A stretch of DNA of 51,423 nt from Treponema sp. Its GTDB lineage: Bacteria; Spirochaetota; Spirochaetia; Treponematales; Treponemataceae. The position numbers and the translations under genes were made by a program. The notes below the pieces were generated by a model. The model did not search any database. It had not been told where the DNA came from and saw only the letters and a program-made list of their open reading frames with translations. Positions 44,665 through 51,423 of the stretch are shown one piece after another (position 1 is the first letter of the stretch; each line of letters opens with the position of its first letter). The DNA lies in contig JAEETM010000019.1 in the NCBI GenBank assembly GCA_016290335.1, positions 1-51,423 on the forward strand. Reading direction: 5' to 3'.

Positions 44665-44676
44665 AGGGTTAACCCT
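44665..44676. repeat. 12-bp perfect palindrome upstream of the outer-membrane-like gene
   Basis: AGGGTTAACCCT, about 100 bases upstream of ATG 44565. It could be an operator of a dimeric regulator, for example the neighbouring LuxR-type protein, but nothing else supports this. Confidence 0.4.
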
Positions 44677-44686
44677 TAGAGAAAGA

Positions 44687-44707
44687 TTATCGGGTCAAGC
44701 CCGATAA
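44687..44707. repeat. TCAAG-loop hairpin, copy 2
   Basis: TTATCGGG-TCAAG-CCCGATAA, an eight-bp stem that begins 4 bases after the LuxR stop on the minus strand. It shares loop and inner stem with 22919-22935, while the outer pairs differ in a compensated way. Confidence 0.65.
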
Positions 44708-44710
44708 TGA

Positions 44711-45553
44711 CTAATCATTCTGCAGGCGGGCAAAAAGTTCCAGACGATTCTTTACGCCAACTTTCCTGTAAATGTTTGCAAGATGAGCTTCTATTGTTTT
44801 CTGAGTAACAAAAAAGGTTTCTGCAAGCTCCTTGTTAGATTTTCCATCCAGCAGTGCAAGAATAATTTCCTGCTCGCGCTTTGTAATTGAAAAATCTTTT
44901 ATAAAATCCGGTGAAAGAGTTTTTTCTGTTTTTGCAATCGGAGAAGAAAAATAGAAACGATAAAAAGTGTGATAAATCAGAATGGAAACAGAAATGATAA
45001 AAACAAATGGAATGCTCTGGAGCACAAAAGAAAGTGCAAGATTTACAATCGAAAGAACAATAATCAGCCACTTTTCTTTTCTGAAAATACCGGTATTTAC
45101 CCACTTAAAAAATATAAGCCCAATCAGCACAGAAACTGCTGTTGGAATCCAGATACCTAAAATGTTTAAAATAACCGAGGGGTGCTCAATCATCGGAATA
45201 AAAACCAGACAAATTGCAAAAATAAACGCTGCTGCAGAATAAATCAGAACAAACTTACGCACACGGGCTTCTGAACTGATCTGAATAAAATCAAGCGCAA
45301 AACCGATAACCCCGTAAGAAAAAAACATAGAAAGGAATCCGCCAAAAATACAGATAAAAATCCTGCTTGTAATAGCACCGTGTACCACTATATAAAAAGT
45401 GTTAGTGCTTATTAACAGAAAAGCAAAGGTTATTAAAAACACATGAACAAAAAATGGCTTTTTGAATCTGAGAAAAAATAAAAGTGAAATCAACCCCGCC
45501 GCAAACGAACACAAACACGCGGCAAATAAAATCAGTTCTCCTAAAGCTTCCAT
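44711..45553 (-). CDS. Membrane-anchored LuxR-type transcription regulator
   Basis: A 280-residue protein. The first 200 residues hold about seven membrane helices. The last 65 are a LuxR/GerE helix-turn-helix: FSITKREQEIILALLDGKSN, ELAETFFVTQKTIEAHLANI, YRKVGV. The receptor half would sense a membrane or external signal; there is no receiver domain. ATG 45553 is preferred to one 24 bases upstream, because a TATACT box lies inside that extension, seven bases from 45553. It is divergent from glnN and upstream of the surface-protein pair, which it may control. Confidence 0.85.
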   Translation of the reverse strand: MEALGELILFAACLCSFAAGLISLLFFLRFKKPFFVHVFLITFAFLLISTNTFYIVVHGAITSRIFICIFGGFLSMFFSYGVIGFALDFIQISSEARVRKFVLIYSAAAFIFAICLVFIPMIEHPSVILNILGIWIPTAVSVLIGLIFFKWVNTGIFRKEKWLIIVLSIVNLALSFVLQSIPFVFIISVSILIYHTFYRFYFSSPIAKTEKTLSPDFIKDFSITKREQEIILALLDGKSNKELAETFFVTQKTIEAHLANIYRKVGVKNRLELFARLQND

Positions 45554-45560
45554 TATGAAA

Positions 45561-45611
45561 AGTATACCAAATAACATAATTCTTGCAACTCCCCCTTAAA
45601 ATCACTATAGT
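45561..45611. promoter_or_regulatory. Divergent promoters of luxR-type gene and glnN sharing one -35
   Basis: The self-complementary hexamer TTGCAA (45583-45588) is spaced 17 bases from TATAGT (45606-45611, plus strand, glnN). The same bases read on the minus strand are spaced 16 bases from TATACT (45561-45566, LuxR gene). Both spacings are in the normal range, so RNA polymerase could bind only one way at a time. Confidence 0.6.
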
Positions 45612-45642
45612 TTACTATTATTTACAGAAGGAAATGATGAAT

Positions 45643-47733
45643 ATGGCAAATACAAACGTTCCGGAGCTTTTTGGAAGCTTGGTTTTTAATCTGACGGTAA
45701 TGAAGGAAATGCTGCCTGCACAAACTTACAAGGCGCTTAAGCACACTATGGAAGAAGGCACTCCGCTTGACCTTGAAGCCGCCAATCAGATTGCAGAAGC
45801 AATGAAAAATTGGGCCATTTCTAAGGGTGCAACTCATTATTCACACTGGTTCCAGCCGCTCACCGGAATTACTGCCGAAAAACACGACTCTTTCCTTTCG
45901 CCTGCTGAAGAAGGAAAAATCCTTATGTCGTTCAGCGGAAAAGAGCTGATTAAGGGCGAACCTGATGCTTCAAGCTTTCCAAATGGTGGCAAGCGTTCCA
46001 CCTTTGAGGCACGCGGTTATACAGTCTGGGACCCTACATCTTATCCTTTTGTAAAAGACCACACACTTTGTATTCCAACAGCCTTCTGTTCTTACAATGG
46101 CGAAGCACTCGATAAAAAAACTCCACTGCTCCGTTCAATGGAAGCAATCAACGAACAGAGTCTTAGAATCCTCAAGCTTTTTGGAAAAACTGCAAAGCAC
46201 GTTACCACAACAATGGGACCTGAGCAGGAATACTTTTTAATTGACGAAAAGCTTTATCAGAAACGCAAGGATTTGAAAATGTGCGGACGTACCCTTTTTG
46301 GTGCCCGCTCGGTAAAAGGCCAGGAAATGGACGACCAGTATTTTGCCGCAATCAAACCGCGCGTAATTGAATATATGGAAGATTTGAATGCTGAATTGTG
46401 GAAGCTCGGAATCTATGCAAAAACAGAACACAACGAGGTTGCTCCTGCTCAGCACGAAATGGCTCCAATCTTTACAACATCAAACCTTGCCGCAGACCAG
46501 AACCAGCTTACAATGGAGATTATGAAAAAGGTTGCACGCCGCCACGGTTTGCTTTGTCTGCTTCATGAAAAACCTTTTGAAGGTGTAAACGGAAGCGGTA
46601 AGCACAACAACTGGTCTATTGCAACAGACAGCGGTGAAAATCTTTTTGCACCTGGAAAAACTCCACGCGAAAATGCCCAGTTCCTTTTATTCCTGACTGC
46701 GGTAATAAAAGCGGTTGATGAAAATCAGGATTTGCTGCGTTACTCAGTTGCAAGTGCCGGCAACGACCACCGACTCGGCGCAAACGAAGCTCCACCAGCA
46801 ATCATATCTATTTACGTTGGTGATGAATTGGATGCCATTCTCAAAGCCATTATAGAAGGCAAAAACTATGACGGTAAAAAAGGCGGAAAGATGACAATTG
46901 GTGTTGATGTTCTTCCACCAATTCCAAAGGATTCAACCGACCGCAATAGAACTTCTCCTTTTGCTTTTACAGGAAACCGTTTTGAGTTCCGTTCTGTAGG
47001 AAGTGCACTTTCCATCAGCGGGCCAAATACAATCTTGAATGCAATTCTTGCAAACTCACTTTGCGACTTTGCAGATGAACTTGAAAAATCAAAGGATTTT
47101 GGCAGTGATTTGCAAAAGCTGATTAAACGCGAAATCACAGCACACCAGAGGATTTTGTTTAACGGAAACGGCTACGGTAAAGAATGGATTGAAGAAGCCG
47201 AAAAGCGCGGACTCAAAAATTACCGCACAACACCAAAAGCAATTGAGCACTATCTGGACGAAAAAAATATTAAGCTTTTCACACGACTGGGAATCTACAC
47301 ACCGGAAGAAATGAAAAGCCACTACGACATCAAGCTTGAAAAATACTGCCAGGTTATTAACATTGAAGTGAACACTATGCTCGAAATGGTTCACAAGGAT
47401 ATTATCCCTGCTGCCTTTAAGTATATGAACGTACTTGCCGACACCGAGTTTAAAATGCAGCGCGTTTCAAGCATGTGCACCGCCGGCGTAAATCTTTTAC
47501 AAAAATTGAACGACCTTATAAACGAGCTTTCAAACAAAGCAGATGAGCTTAATGTTCAGCACGGCAAAACCAATAAAATTGAAGACTTGATGAAGCGCGC
47601 CCATTCTTACGCAAAAGCAATTCTTCCCGCAATGGAAGCTGTCCGCAATGTTGCCGACCAGATTGAAGTTCTGTTAGGTGAAGAATACAAACCCTTCCCA
47701 AGCTACGAGGATTTGTTATATAGCGTACAGTAA
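45643..47733 (+). CDS. glnN: Glutamine synthetase type III
   Basis: Glutamine synthesis by the large class III enzyme common in Bacteroides, rumen bacteria and treponemes. The 696-residue protein has the class III N-terminus ([12 protein letters not shown]), a [12 protein letters not shown] motif near residue 75, [24 protein letters not shown], the NNWSIATD loop and [18 protein letters not shown]. Three ATGs lie close together (45634, 45637, 45643); 45643 is chosen because it sits ten bases from AAGGA and gives the usual start, but 45637 is possible. Confidence 0.95.
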   Translation: MANTNVPELFGSLVFNLTVMKEMLPAQTYKALKHTMEEGTPLDLEAANQIAEAMKNWAISKGATHYSHWFQPLTGITAEKHDSFLSPAEEGKILMSFSGKELIKGEPDASSFPNGGKRSTFEARGYTVWDPTSYPFVKDHTLCIPTAFCSYNGEALDKKTPLLRSMEAINEQSLRILKLFGKTAKHVTTTMGPEQEYFLIDEKLYQKRKDLKMCGRTLFGARSVKGQEMDDQYFAAIKPRVIEYMEDLNAELWKLGIYAKTEHNEVAPAQHEMAPIFTTSNLAADQNQLTMEIMKKVARRHGLLCLLHEKPFEGVNGSGKHNNWSIATDSGENLFAPGKTPRENAQFLLFLTAVIKAVDENQDLLRYSVASAGNDHRLGANEAPPAIISIYVGDELDAILKAIIEGKNYDGKKGGKMTIGVDVLPPIPKDSTDRNRTSPFAFTGNRFEFRSVGSALSISGPNTILNAILANSLCDFADELEKSKDFGSDLQKLIKREITAHQRILFNGNGYGKEWIEEAEKRGLKNYRTTPKAIEHYLDEKNIKLFTRLGIYTPEEMKSHYDIKLEKYCQVINIEVNTMLEMVHKDIIPAAFKYMNVLADTEFKMQRVSSMCTAGVNLLQKLNDLINELSNKADELNVQHGKTNKIEDLMKRAHSYAKAILPAMEAVRNVADQIEVLLGEEYKPFPSYEDLLYSVQ

Positions 47734-47819
47734 GATAAAAAATTGGGTGTTGCGGGACAATATAAAAAACAAGATGCCTTGCTGGAAGCTTCGTACTTCC
47801 CAATCAGCGTATTTTTCTA

Positions 47820-47825
47820 TAAAAT
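47820..47825 (+). promoter_or_regulatory. -10 box of purD (predicted leaderless)
   Basis: TAAAAT, then six bases and ATG 47832. No ribosome site in between. Confidence 0.5.
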
Positions 47826-47831
47826 AATCCT

Positions 47832-49172
47832 ATGAATATAATTGTTGTAGGCAGTGGTGGAAGAGAGCACACCATTTGCTGGAAATTAGCTCAGAGTTCG
47901 GTTGTTGATAAAGTTATCGTAGTTCCTGGAAACGGTGGTACTGCGACAGAATCAAAATGCGTTAATATAAATCCTAAAGATTGTGATTATATTGTTGAAA
48001 ACGAAAATCCTTTTGTGCAGATTGCAAAGCACGAAAATTGCCGCATGGCTGTGATTGGTCCCGAGGATCCGCTGGCAGAAGGTCTTGCCGATGAGTTCTG
48101 GAAGGCTGAGATTCCGTGTGTTGGTCCAAAGAAGGCAGCTGCACAGCTGGAGGCCAGCAAGGATTTGTCTAAAGGCTTTATGAAAAAATATGGGGTTGCC
48201 TGTCCTGCAAGCGAAACTTTTGTGAACAAGGATGCAGCCTGTGAATATATTAAAAAGCACGGAGCACCGATTGTCGTAAAGGCTGATGGTCTGGCTGCCG
48301 GTAAAGGCGTTGTTGTTGCCGCTACTGTTGATGAAGCAATTGCTGCTGTTGAAGATATGATGGGCAACGGTAAGGTTGGCGAGGCCGGCAAAAAGCTTGT
48401 TATTGAAGAATATCTGGAAGGTGTTGAGATTTCTGTTCTGGCTGCTGTTTCTGTAACTCCGGAATATGCAGTTCAGGGAAGTGCCACTATAGTTCCATTC
48501 CTGCCGGCCCGCGACCACAAGCGTTTGATGGATGGTGCAAAGGGACCTAACACTGGTGGAATGGGTGCCGTTTGTCCTCTTGATGATGTTACCGAAAAAA
48601 CTATGGCTCAGTTCGACAAGGATATTTTACAGCCAACACTCAATGGTCTTATTAAAGAAAAGTATGATTACCGCGGATTTATTTTCTTTGGTGTTATGCT
48701 TACAAAACAGGGACCAAAGCTGCTTGAATATAATGTACGTCTTGGTGACCCGGAAACTCAGGCAGTTCTTCCTTTGATGGATTTTGATTTTGCCAATATG
48801 TGTACTGCAATCCTCAATGGAACTCTCAAGGATTTTGAGTTTAAGTGGAAGCCTGGATACCAGGTTGCTCCTGTTGTTGTTTCCGGCGGATACCCTGCTG
48901 CTTACAAAAAAGGCTGCGGCATTACAATAAATGAAGATATCCTGAAAGCAAGCGGTGCAAAGATTTTTGTGGCCGGTGCAGTTACAGGTCGTCGCGGTGA
49001 ACACGATTTGCTCACAAGCGGTGGCCGTGTTCTTGCCAGCAGTGCTTATGGTTCAACCTTCAAAGAAGCCTGGGAAAAAGCTTACCAGGGAGTTTCAGCC
49101 GTTAAGTTTGAAAACTGCTTCTTCCGCAAAGATATCGGTTTGCCAGGTGCTGCAGAAAGCGGAAAGCTTTAG
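47832..49172 (+). CDS. purD: Phosphoribosylamine-glycine ligase
   Basis: Second step of purine synthesis. A 446-residue ATP-grasp enzyme with VVGSGGREHTICWKL at the N-terminus, PEDPLAEGLAD, VVKADGLAAGKGVVVA (ATP binding), the signature RLGDPETQAVLP and a C-terminal GGRVLASSAYG. All parts are in order and the length is somewhat over normal. It is a single-gene unit without neighbouring pur genes here. Confidence 0.96.
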   Translation: MNIIVVGSGGREHTICWKLAQSSVVDKVIVVPGNGGTATESKCVNINPKDCDYIVENENPFVQIAKHENCRMAVIGPEDPLAEGLADEFWKAEIPCVGPKKAAAQLEASKDLSKGFMKKYGVACPASETFVNKDAACEYIKKHGAPIVVKADGLAAGKGVVVAATVDEAIAAVEDMMGNGKVGEAGKKLVIEEYLEGVEISVLAAVSVTPEYAVQGSATIVPFLPARDHKRLMDGAKGPNTGGMGAVCPLDDVTEKTMAQFDKDILQPTLNGLIKEKYDYRGFIFFGVMLTKQGPKLLEYNVRLGDPETQAVLPLMDFDFANMCTAILNGTLKDFEFKWKPGYQVAPVVVSGGYPAAYKKGCGITINEDILKASGAKIFVAGAVTGRRGEHDLLTSGGRVLASSAYGSTFKEAWEKAYQGVSAVKFENCFFRKDIGLPGAAESGKL

Positions 49173-49182
49173 AATAAAATCC

Positions 49183-49207
49183 CGGGAGGAGGAAAAACCT
49201 TCTCCCG
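49183..49207. repeat. GC-rich hairpin after purD
   Basis: A ten-bp stem with one G-T pair and an AAAAA loop, beginning 10 bases after the purD stop. It has no T-run, so it is an mRNA end stabiliser or a factor-dependent terminator rather than an intrinsic one. Confidence 0.55.
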
Positions 49208-49237
49208 CGACGCTCTGCACTCGTTTAATTTTTCATT

Positions 49238-49436
49238 ACTACGGACTAATTCACTTATTCATTACAAAATATCCGTAGTTTTTGCAAAATTCAAACAAAT
49301 CTTTCAATCATCCAACTTTTATTTACGGACTTTTTATTACTTTCCTGACATTTAGTCCGTAAATCATAATTAAAATACATTATAAACACTTATAACTTAC
49401 GGACTTTTTGTACAAATTCTCACAATTTATCCGTAA
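49238..49436. repeat. Three tandem palindromic units in the purD-zinc ribbon gap
   Basis: Unit 1: ACTACGGA (49238-49245) with TCCGTAGT (49272-49279). Unit 2: ATTTACGGAC (49321-49330) with GTCCGTAAAT (49355-49364). Unit 3: TTACGGA (49397-49403) with TCCGTAA (49430-49436). Loops are 24-26 bases and starts recur every 76-83 bases. The shared word is TACGGAC in alternating orientation. The gap (49173-49555) holds no gene. Confidence 0.75.
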
Positions 49437-49555
49437 CTAACTGTAAAATCATTCTTTAAACCATCATCTCTGGCAAGAGTTTTTCCTATAAAAGTTTCAC
49501 ACTAAATACTTCTGCGGACAAGGAATCAAATATTTGATGAAATGATTGAATAATA

Positions 49556-49960
49556 CTACTCTGCTCTTGGCTTGTGACAGTTTGAACAGCCGATTATGTG
49601 AACATGTTTTTTGCCAAGCTGTTTGTTGAAAAGTCTGGCGGTAAGTGCCTGATCCGGGCCGATTGTTTTGTGGCAGACCGGGCAGGTGCGGCGAACTCCG
49701 GGTTCACAGGTTGGGTAACAGTGGGGGCAGCCGGAAATTGTCATAAGCTGATCTGGAACTTTCATTGGGCGGAAAACTTTTGAAATAAGCTGTTCGCCAA
49801 CAAAAAGCTCCGAATTGCAAACAGGACATTTTACCGGCAGCATATTTTTTTCGCGTTCCTTTTTGAGAGCTTTGTATTTTTGTTTTTCACTGTATCGCAA
49901 CGCACAAATCAGCAAAATAATAATGATGACACAGCAAACACCTAAAAGCAAATAAGACAT
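49556..49960 (-). CDS. Small membrane protein with zinc ribbons
   Basis: A 134-residue protein: one N-terminal membrane helix (residues 2-22), a short charged stretch, and cytoplasmic CxxC knuckles. These are CPVC (about residue 46), CPHCYPTC, CPVC and a final CSNC, enough for two zinc sites. ATG 49960 is preferred to an upstream TTG. I do not recognise a named family. It stands upstream of nothing obvious and lies next to the Sir2 gene on the same strand. Confidence 0.75.
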   Translation of the reverse strand: MSYLLLGVCCVIIIILLICALRYSEKQKYKALKKEREKNMLPVKCPVCNSELFVGEQLISKVFRPMKVPDQLMTISGCPHCYPTCEPGVRRTCPVCHKTIGPDQALTARLFNKQLGKKHVHIIGCSNCHKPRAE

Positions 49961-50014
49961 ATTTTTTTCCAACAGTCGGCAGATTAATTATATCACTTTG
50001 ATAAAGCAGTAGCC

Positions 50015-50761
50015 TTATGAAGCAGAAACATTAATTTGTCCAAGCACTTCACCAATCGCTTCGTGAATTACAAGCTCACAATATGCATCCTGAGGCGTAA
50101 CCGATTTATTTATCATTACAAGATGTTTTCCCTGGAAATAGCGGATAAAGCTTGCAGCCGGATAAACGTTCAGTGAAGTTCCACCGATTATGAGCGTGTC
50201 TGCATTTGCAATTGCCTGAACAGCGCCTTCAACAGTTTTGTCATCAAGTCCTTCCTGATAAAGCACAACATCCGGTTTTACAATTCCACCACACTTTTTG
50301 CAGTAAGGAATCTTTTCGCCTTTTTCACCGGTTTCAACTATGAACTTGTCATCGTAAAACTCGTGGCACTGTAAGCAGTAATTTCGCGAAGTTGTTCCGT
50401 GCAGCTGATAAACAACCTTGCTTCCTGCTTCCTGATGAAGATTATCGATATTCTGAGTAACAACAGCTTTTAATTTTCCAGCCGCTTCAAGCTCGGCAAG
50501 TTTAAGATGAGCCTTGTTGGGTTTAATTCCAGTTGGCAAAAGTTTAGCTCTGTAAAACCTGTAGAACTCAGCTGTATCCCGGAAAAAGAAATCTCTGCTC
50601 AAAATCTCTTCCGGCGGATAATCCCACTCTTTATTGTAAAGTCCGTCCACACTTCTAAAATCAGGAATACCCGATTCAGTAGAAACTCCAGCACCGCCAA
50701 AAAACACGATGTTGTCTGACTCATCAATAATTGCCTGCAGCTTTTTTATATTCTCATTCAT
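50015..50761 (-). CDS. cobB: Sir2-type NAD-dependent protein deacylase
   Basis: Removes acyl groups from lysines using NAD. A 248-residue sirtuin with FFGGAGVSTESGIPDFRS, VTQNIDNLHQEAGS, LHGTTSRNYC (catalytic His), two CxxC zinc pairs (CLQC and CKKC), KPDVVLYQEGL, GGTSLNVYPAASF and MINKS. All are in the usual order. ATG 50761 lies six bases after a perfect TATAAT. Confidence 0.95.
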   Translation of the reverse strand: MNENIKKLQAIIDESDNIVFFGGAGVSTESGIPDFRSVDGLYNKEWDYPPEEILSRDFFFRDTAEFYRFYRAKLLPTGIKPNKAHLKLAELEAAGKLKAVVTQNIDNLHQEAGSKVVYQLHGTTSRNYCLQCHEFYDDKFIVETGEKGEKIPYCKKCGGIVKPDVVLYQEGLDDKTVEGAVQAIANADTLIIGGTSLNVYPAASFIRYFQGKHLVMINKSVTPQDAYCELVIHEAIGEVLGQINVSAS

Positions 50762-50767
50762 AGAAAT

Positions 50768-50773
50768 ATTATA
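50768..50773 (-). promoter_or_regulatory. -10 box of the Sir2 gene (predicted leaderless)
   Basis: A perfect TATAAT on the minus strand, then six bases and ATG 50761. No ribosome site. Confidence 0.6.
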
Positions 50774-50931
50774 CTATGGTTTAGGATTTTTTTGAAATAA
50801 AATGTTGTTACATAAGTGCTTTCCAATAATAATTTAGTATTTATACATAAATGCATAGTTTTGCCTTCGCTATTGACAAATGTGATGATTATAATAGAAG
50901 ATTAGTTTCAAAATATAAAAACGGTGATATT

Positions 50932-51423
50932 ATGAAACTCTACATAGCAGACCCACACTTTTTTGGCGATAAGCTCAACACGGAACTGGACAACCGCGGA
51001 TTTTCTTCGGCAGAAGAGATGAATGAATACATGATTGAAAAATGGAACAACAAGGTTCGTGGCGGAGACATCATTATTGTTCTGGGTGATTTATTTCACA
51101 CAAATGAACCAAAAAAAGTAAACTCTGTTCTTCACAAGCTTAAAGGAAAAATCTGCCTCATAGAAGGGAATCACGATTGCATCTGGATGAATAAGCCCGG
51201 CGTCGATATGAACCGTTTTGAATGGATAAAACCCTATGCCGAAATTGACGATCACAAATCAACTGTAATTTTGAGTCACTACCCTACCTTCTGCTATAAC
51301 CATCAGTATCAGCTAAAAAGCGATGGCTCTCCACAAACTTACATGCTTTATGGTCACGTTCACAACAGCCACGATGAAAGTCTTGTAAATACTTTTCAGG
51401 AAATCACCAGACAGACAAGCATT
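50932..51423 (+). CDS. Metallophosphoesterase (3' end outside the window)
   Basis: A calcineurin-like phosphoesterase; 164 codons are present before the window ends. LYIADPHF at the start, VLGDLFH, EGNHDC, ILSHYP and YGHVHNS are the ordered metal-binding motifs. The first motif reads DPHF instead of the usual DxH pattern with full context, which is normal in the small UDP/YfcE-like group. A TATAAT at 50890-50895 lies about 37 bases before the ATG, which has a GGTGAT ribosome site. The C-terminus is cut off. Confidence 0.88.
   Translation, partial: MKLYIADPHFFGDKLNTELDNRGFSSAEEMNEYMIEKWNNKVRGGDIIIVLGDLFHTNEPKKVNSVLHKLKGKICLIEGNHDCIWMNKPGVDMNRFEWIKPYAEIDDHKSTVILSHYPTFCYNHQYQLKSDGSPQTYMLYGHVHNSHDESLVNTFQEITRQTSI

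Noticed and set aside
44687..44707. TCAAG hairpin as intrinsic terminator of the LuxR gene
   Set aside because: The stem is not followed by a convincing T-run on the minus strand, so it is listed as a repeat only.
49238..49436. Possible CRISPR array in the purD-zinc ribbon gap
   Set aside because: Only the palindromic arms recur; there is no 25-40-base direct repeat with regular unique spacers and no cas gene nearby.
50873..50895. TTGACA plus TATAAT upstream of the metallophosphoesterase gene
   Set aside because: The two boxes are only 11 bases apart, too close for a normal sigma-70-type promoter. Only the -10 is kept.

Overview
The window looks like chromosome from a host-associated spirochaete, most likely a gut or rumen Treponema. 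This is inferred from gene content and from memory of the families, not from a database search. The supporting signs are a double-membrane cell plan (TolC-like protein, LolA-like protein, lipoproteins, beta-barrel-like protein), a FliG paralogue, a PyrK-PyrD fusion, a class III glutamine synthetase, moderately AT-rich DNA, and several spirochaete-type lipoproteins and small repeats.

Layout. (1) 1-8841, plus strand: a dedicated export operon. It encodes a radical SAM/SPASM maturase (cut by the window edge), two precursors sharing a 22-residue double-glycine leader, a signal-peptide protein translationally coupled to the first precursor, a C39-peptidase ABC transporter, an HlyD-type adaptor and a TolC-type outer-membrane channel. 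The first precursor carries a C39/papain-like domain as cargo. This is the most interesting system in the window. (2) 8918-21801: housekeeping genes. These are ftsK, 6-phosphofructokinase with a Cys-rich FMN enzyme, an HExxH lipoprotein, pyrF, fused pyrK-pyrD, a CE2-like esterase and argA. (3) 21945-29325: a startless surface-protein fragment, an NSS transporter, SIMPL and LolA-like envelope proteins, a tandem AAA+ ATPase and a decayed AbiEii gene next to tRNA-Thr. (4) 29419-41093: a double cNMP-domain protein, PHP phosphoesterase, UppP, Nnr, a GMP synthetase lacking its glutaminase, a short FliG paralogue with a PcfJ-like gene, type I glutamine synthetase and an MdlB-like ABC exporter. (5) 41166-45553: two lipoproteins, an outer-membrane-like protein and a membrane LuxR regulator. 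(6) 45643-end: class III glutamine synthetase, purD, a zinc-ribbon membrane protein, Sir2 and a partial metallophosphoesterase.

Regulation. Ten genes that start transcription units have a -10 box only 6-7 bases before the start codon and no Shine-Dalgarno sequence. This predicts widespread leaderless transcripts. luxR and glnN appear to share one self-complementary -35 hexamer. A lipoprotein gene has a long leader with four 8-bp repeats and an intrinsic terminator. Three copies of a composite hairpin element sit at gene ends.

All function calls come from reading motifs by eye. Domain calls resting on few motifs are flagged as inference.
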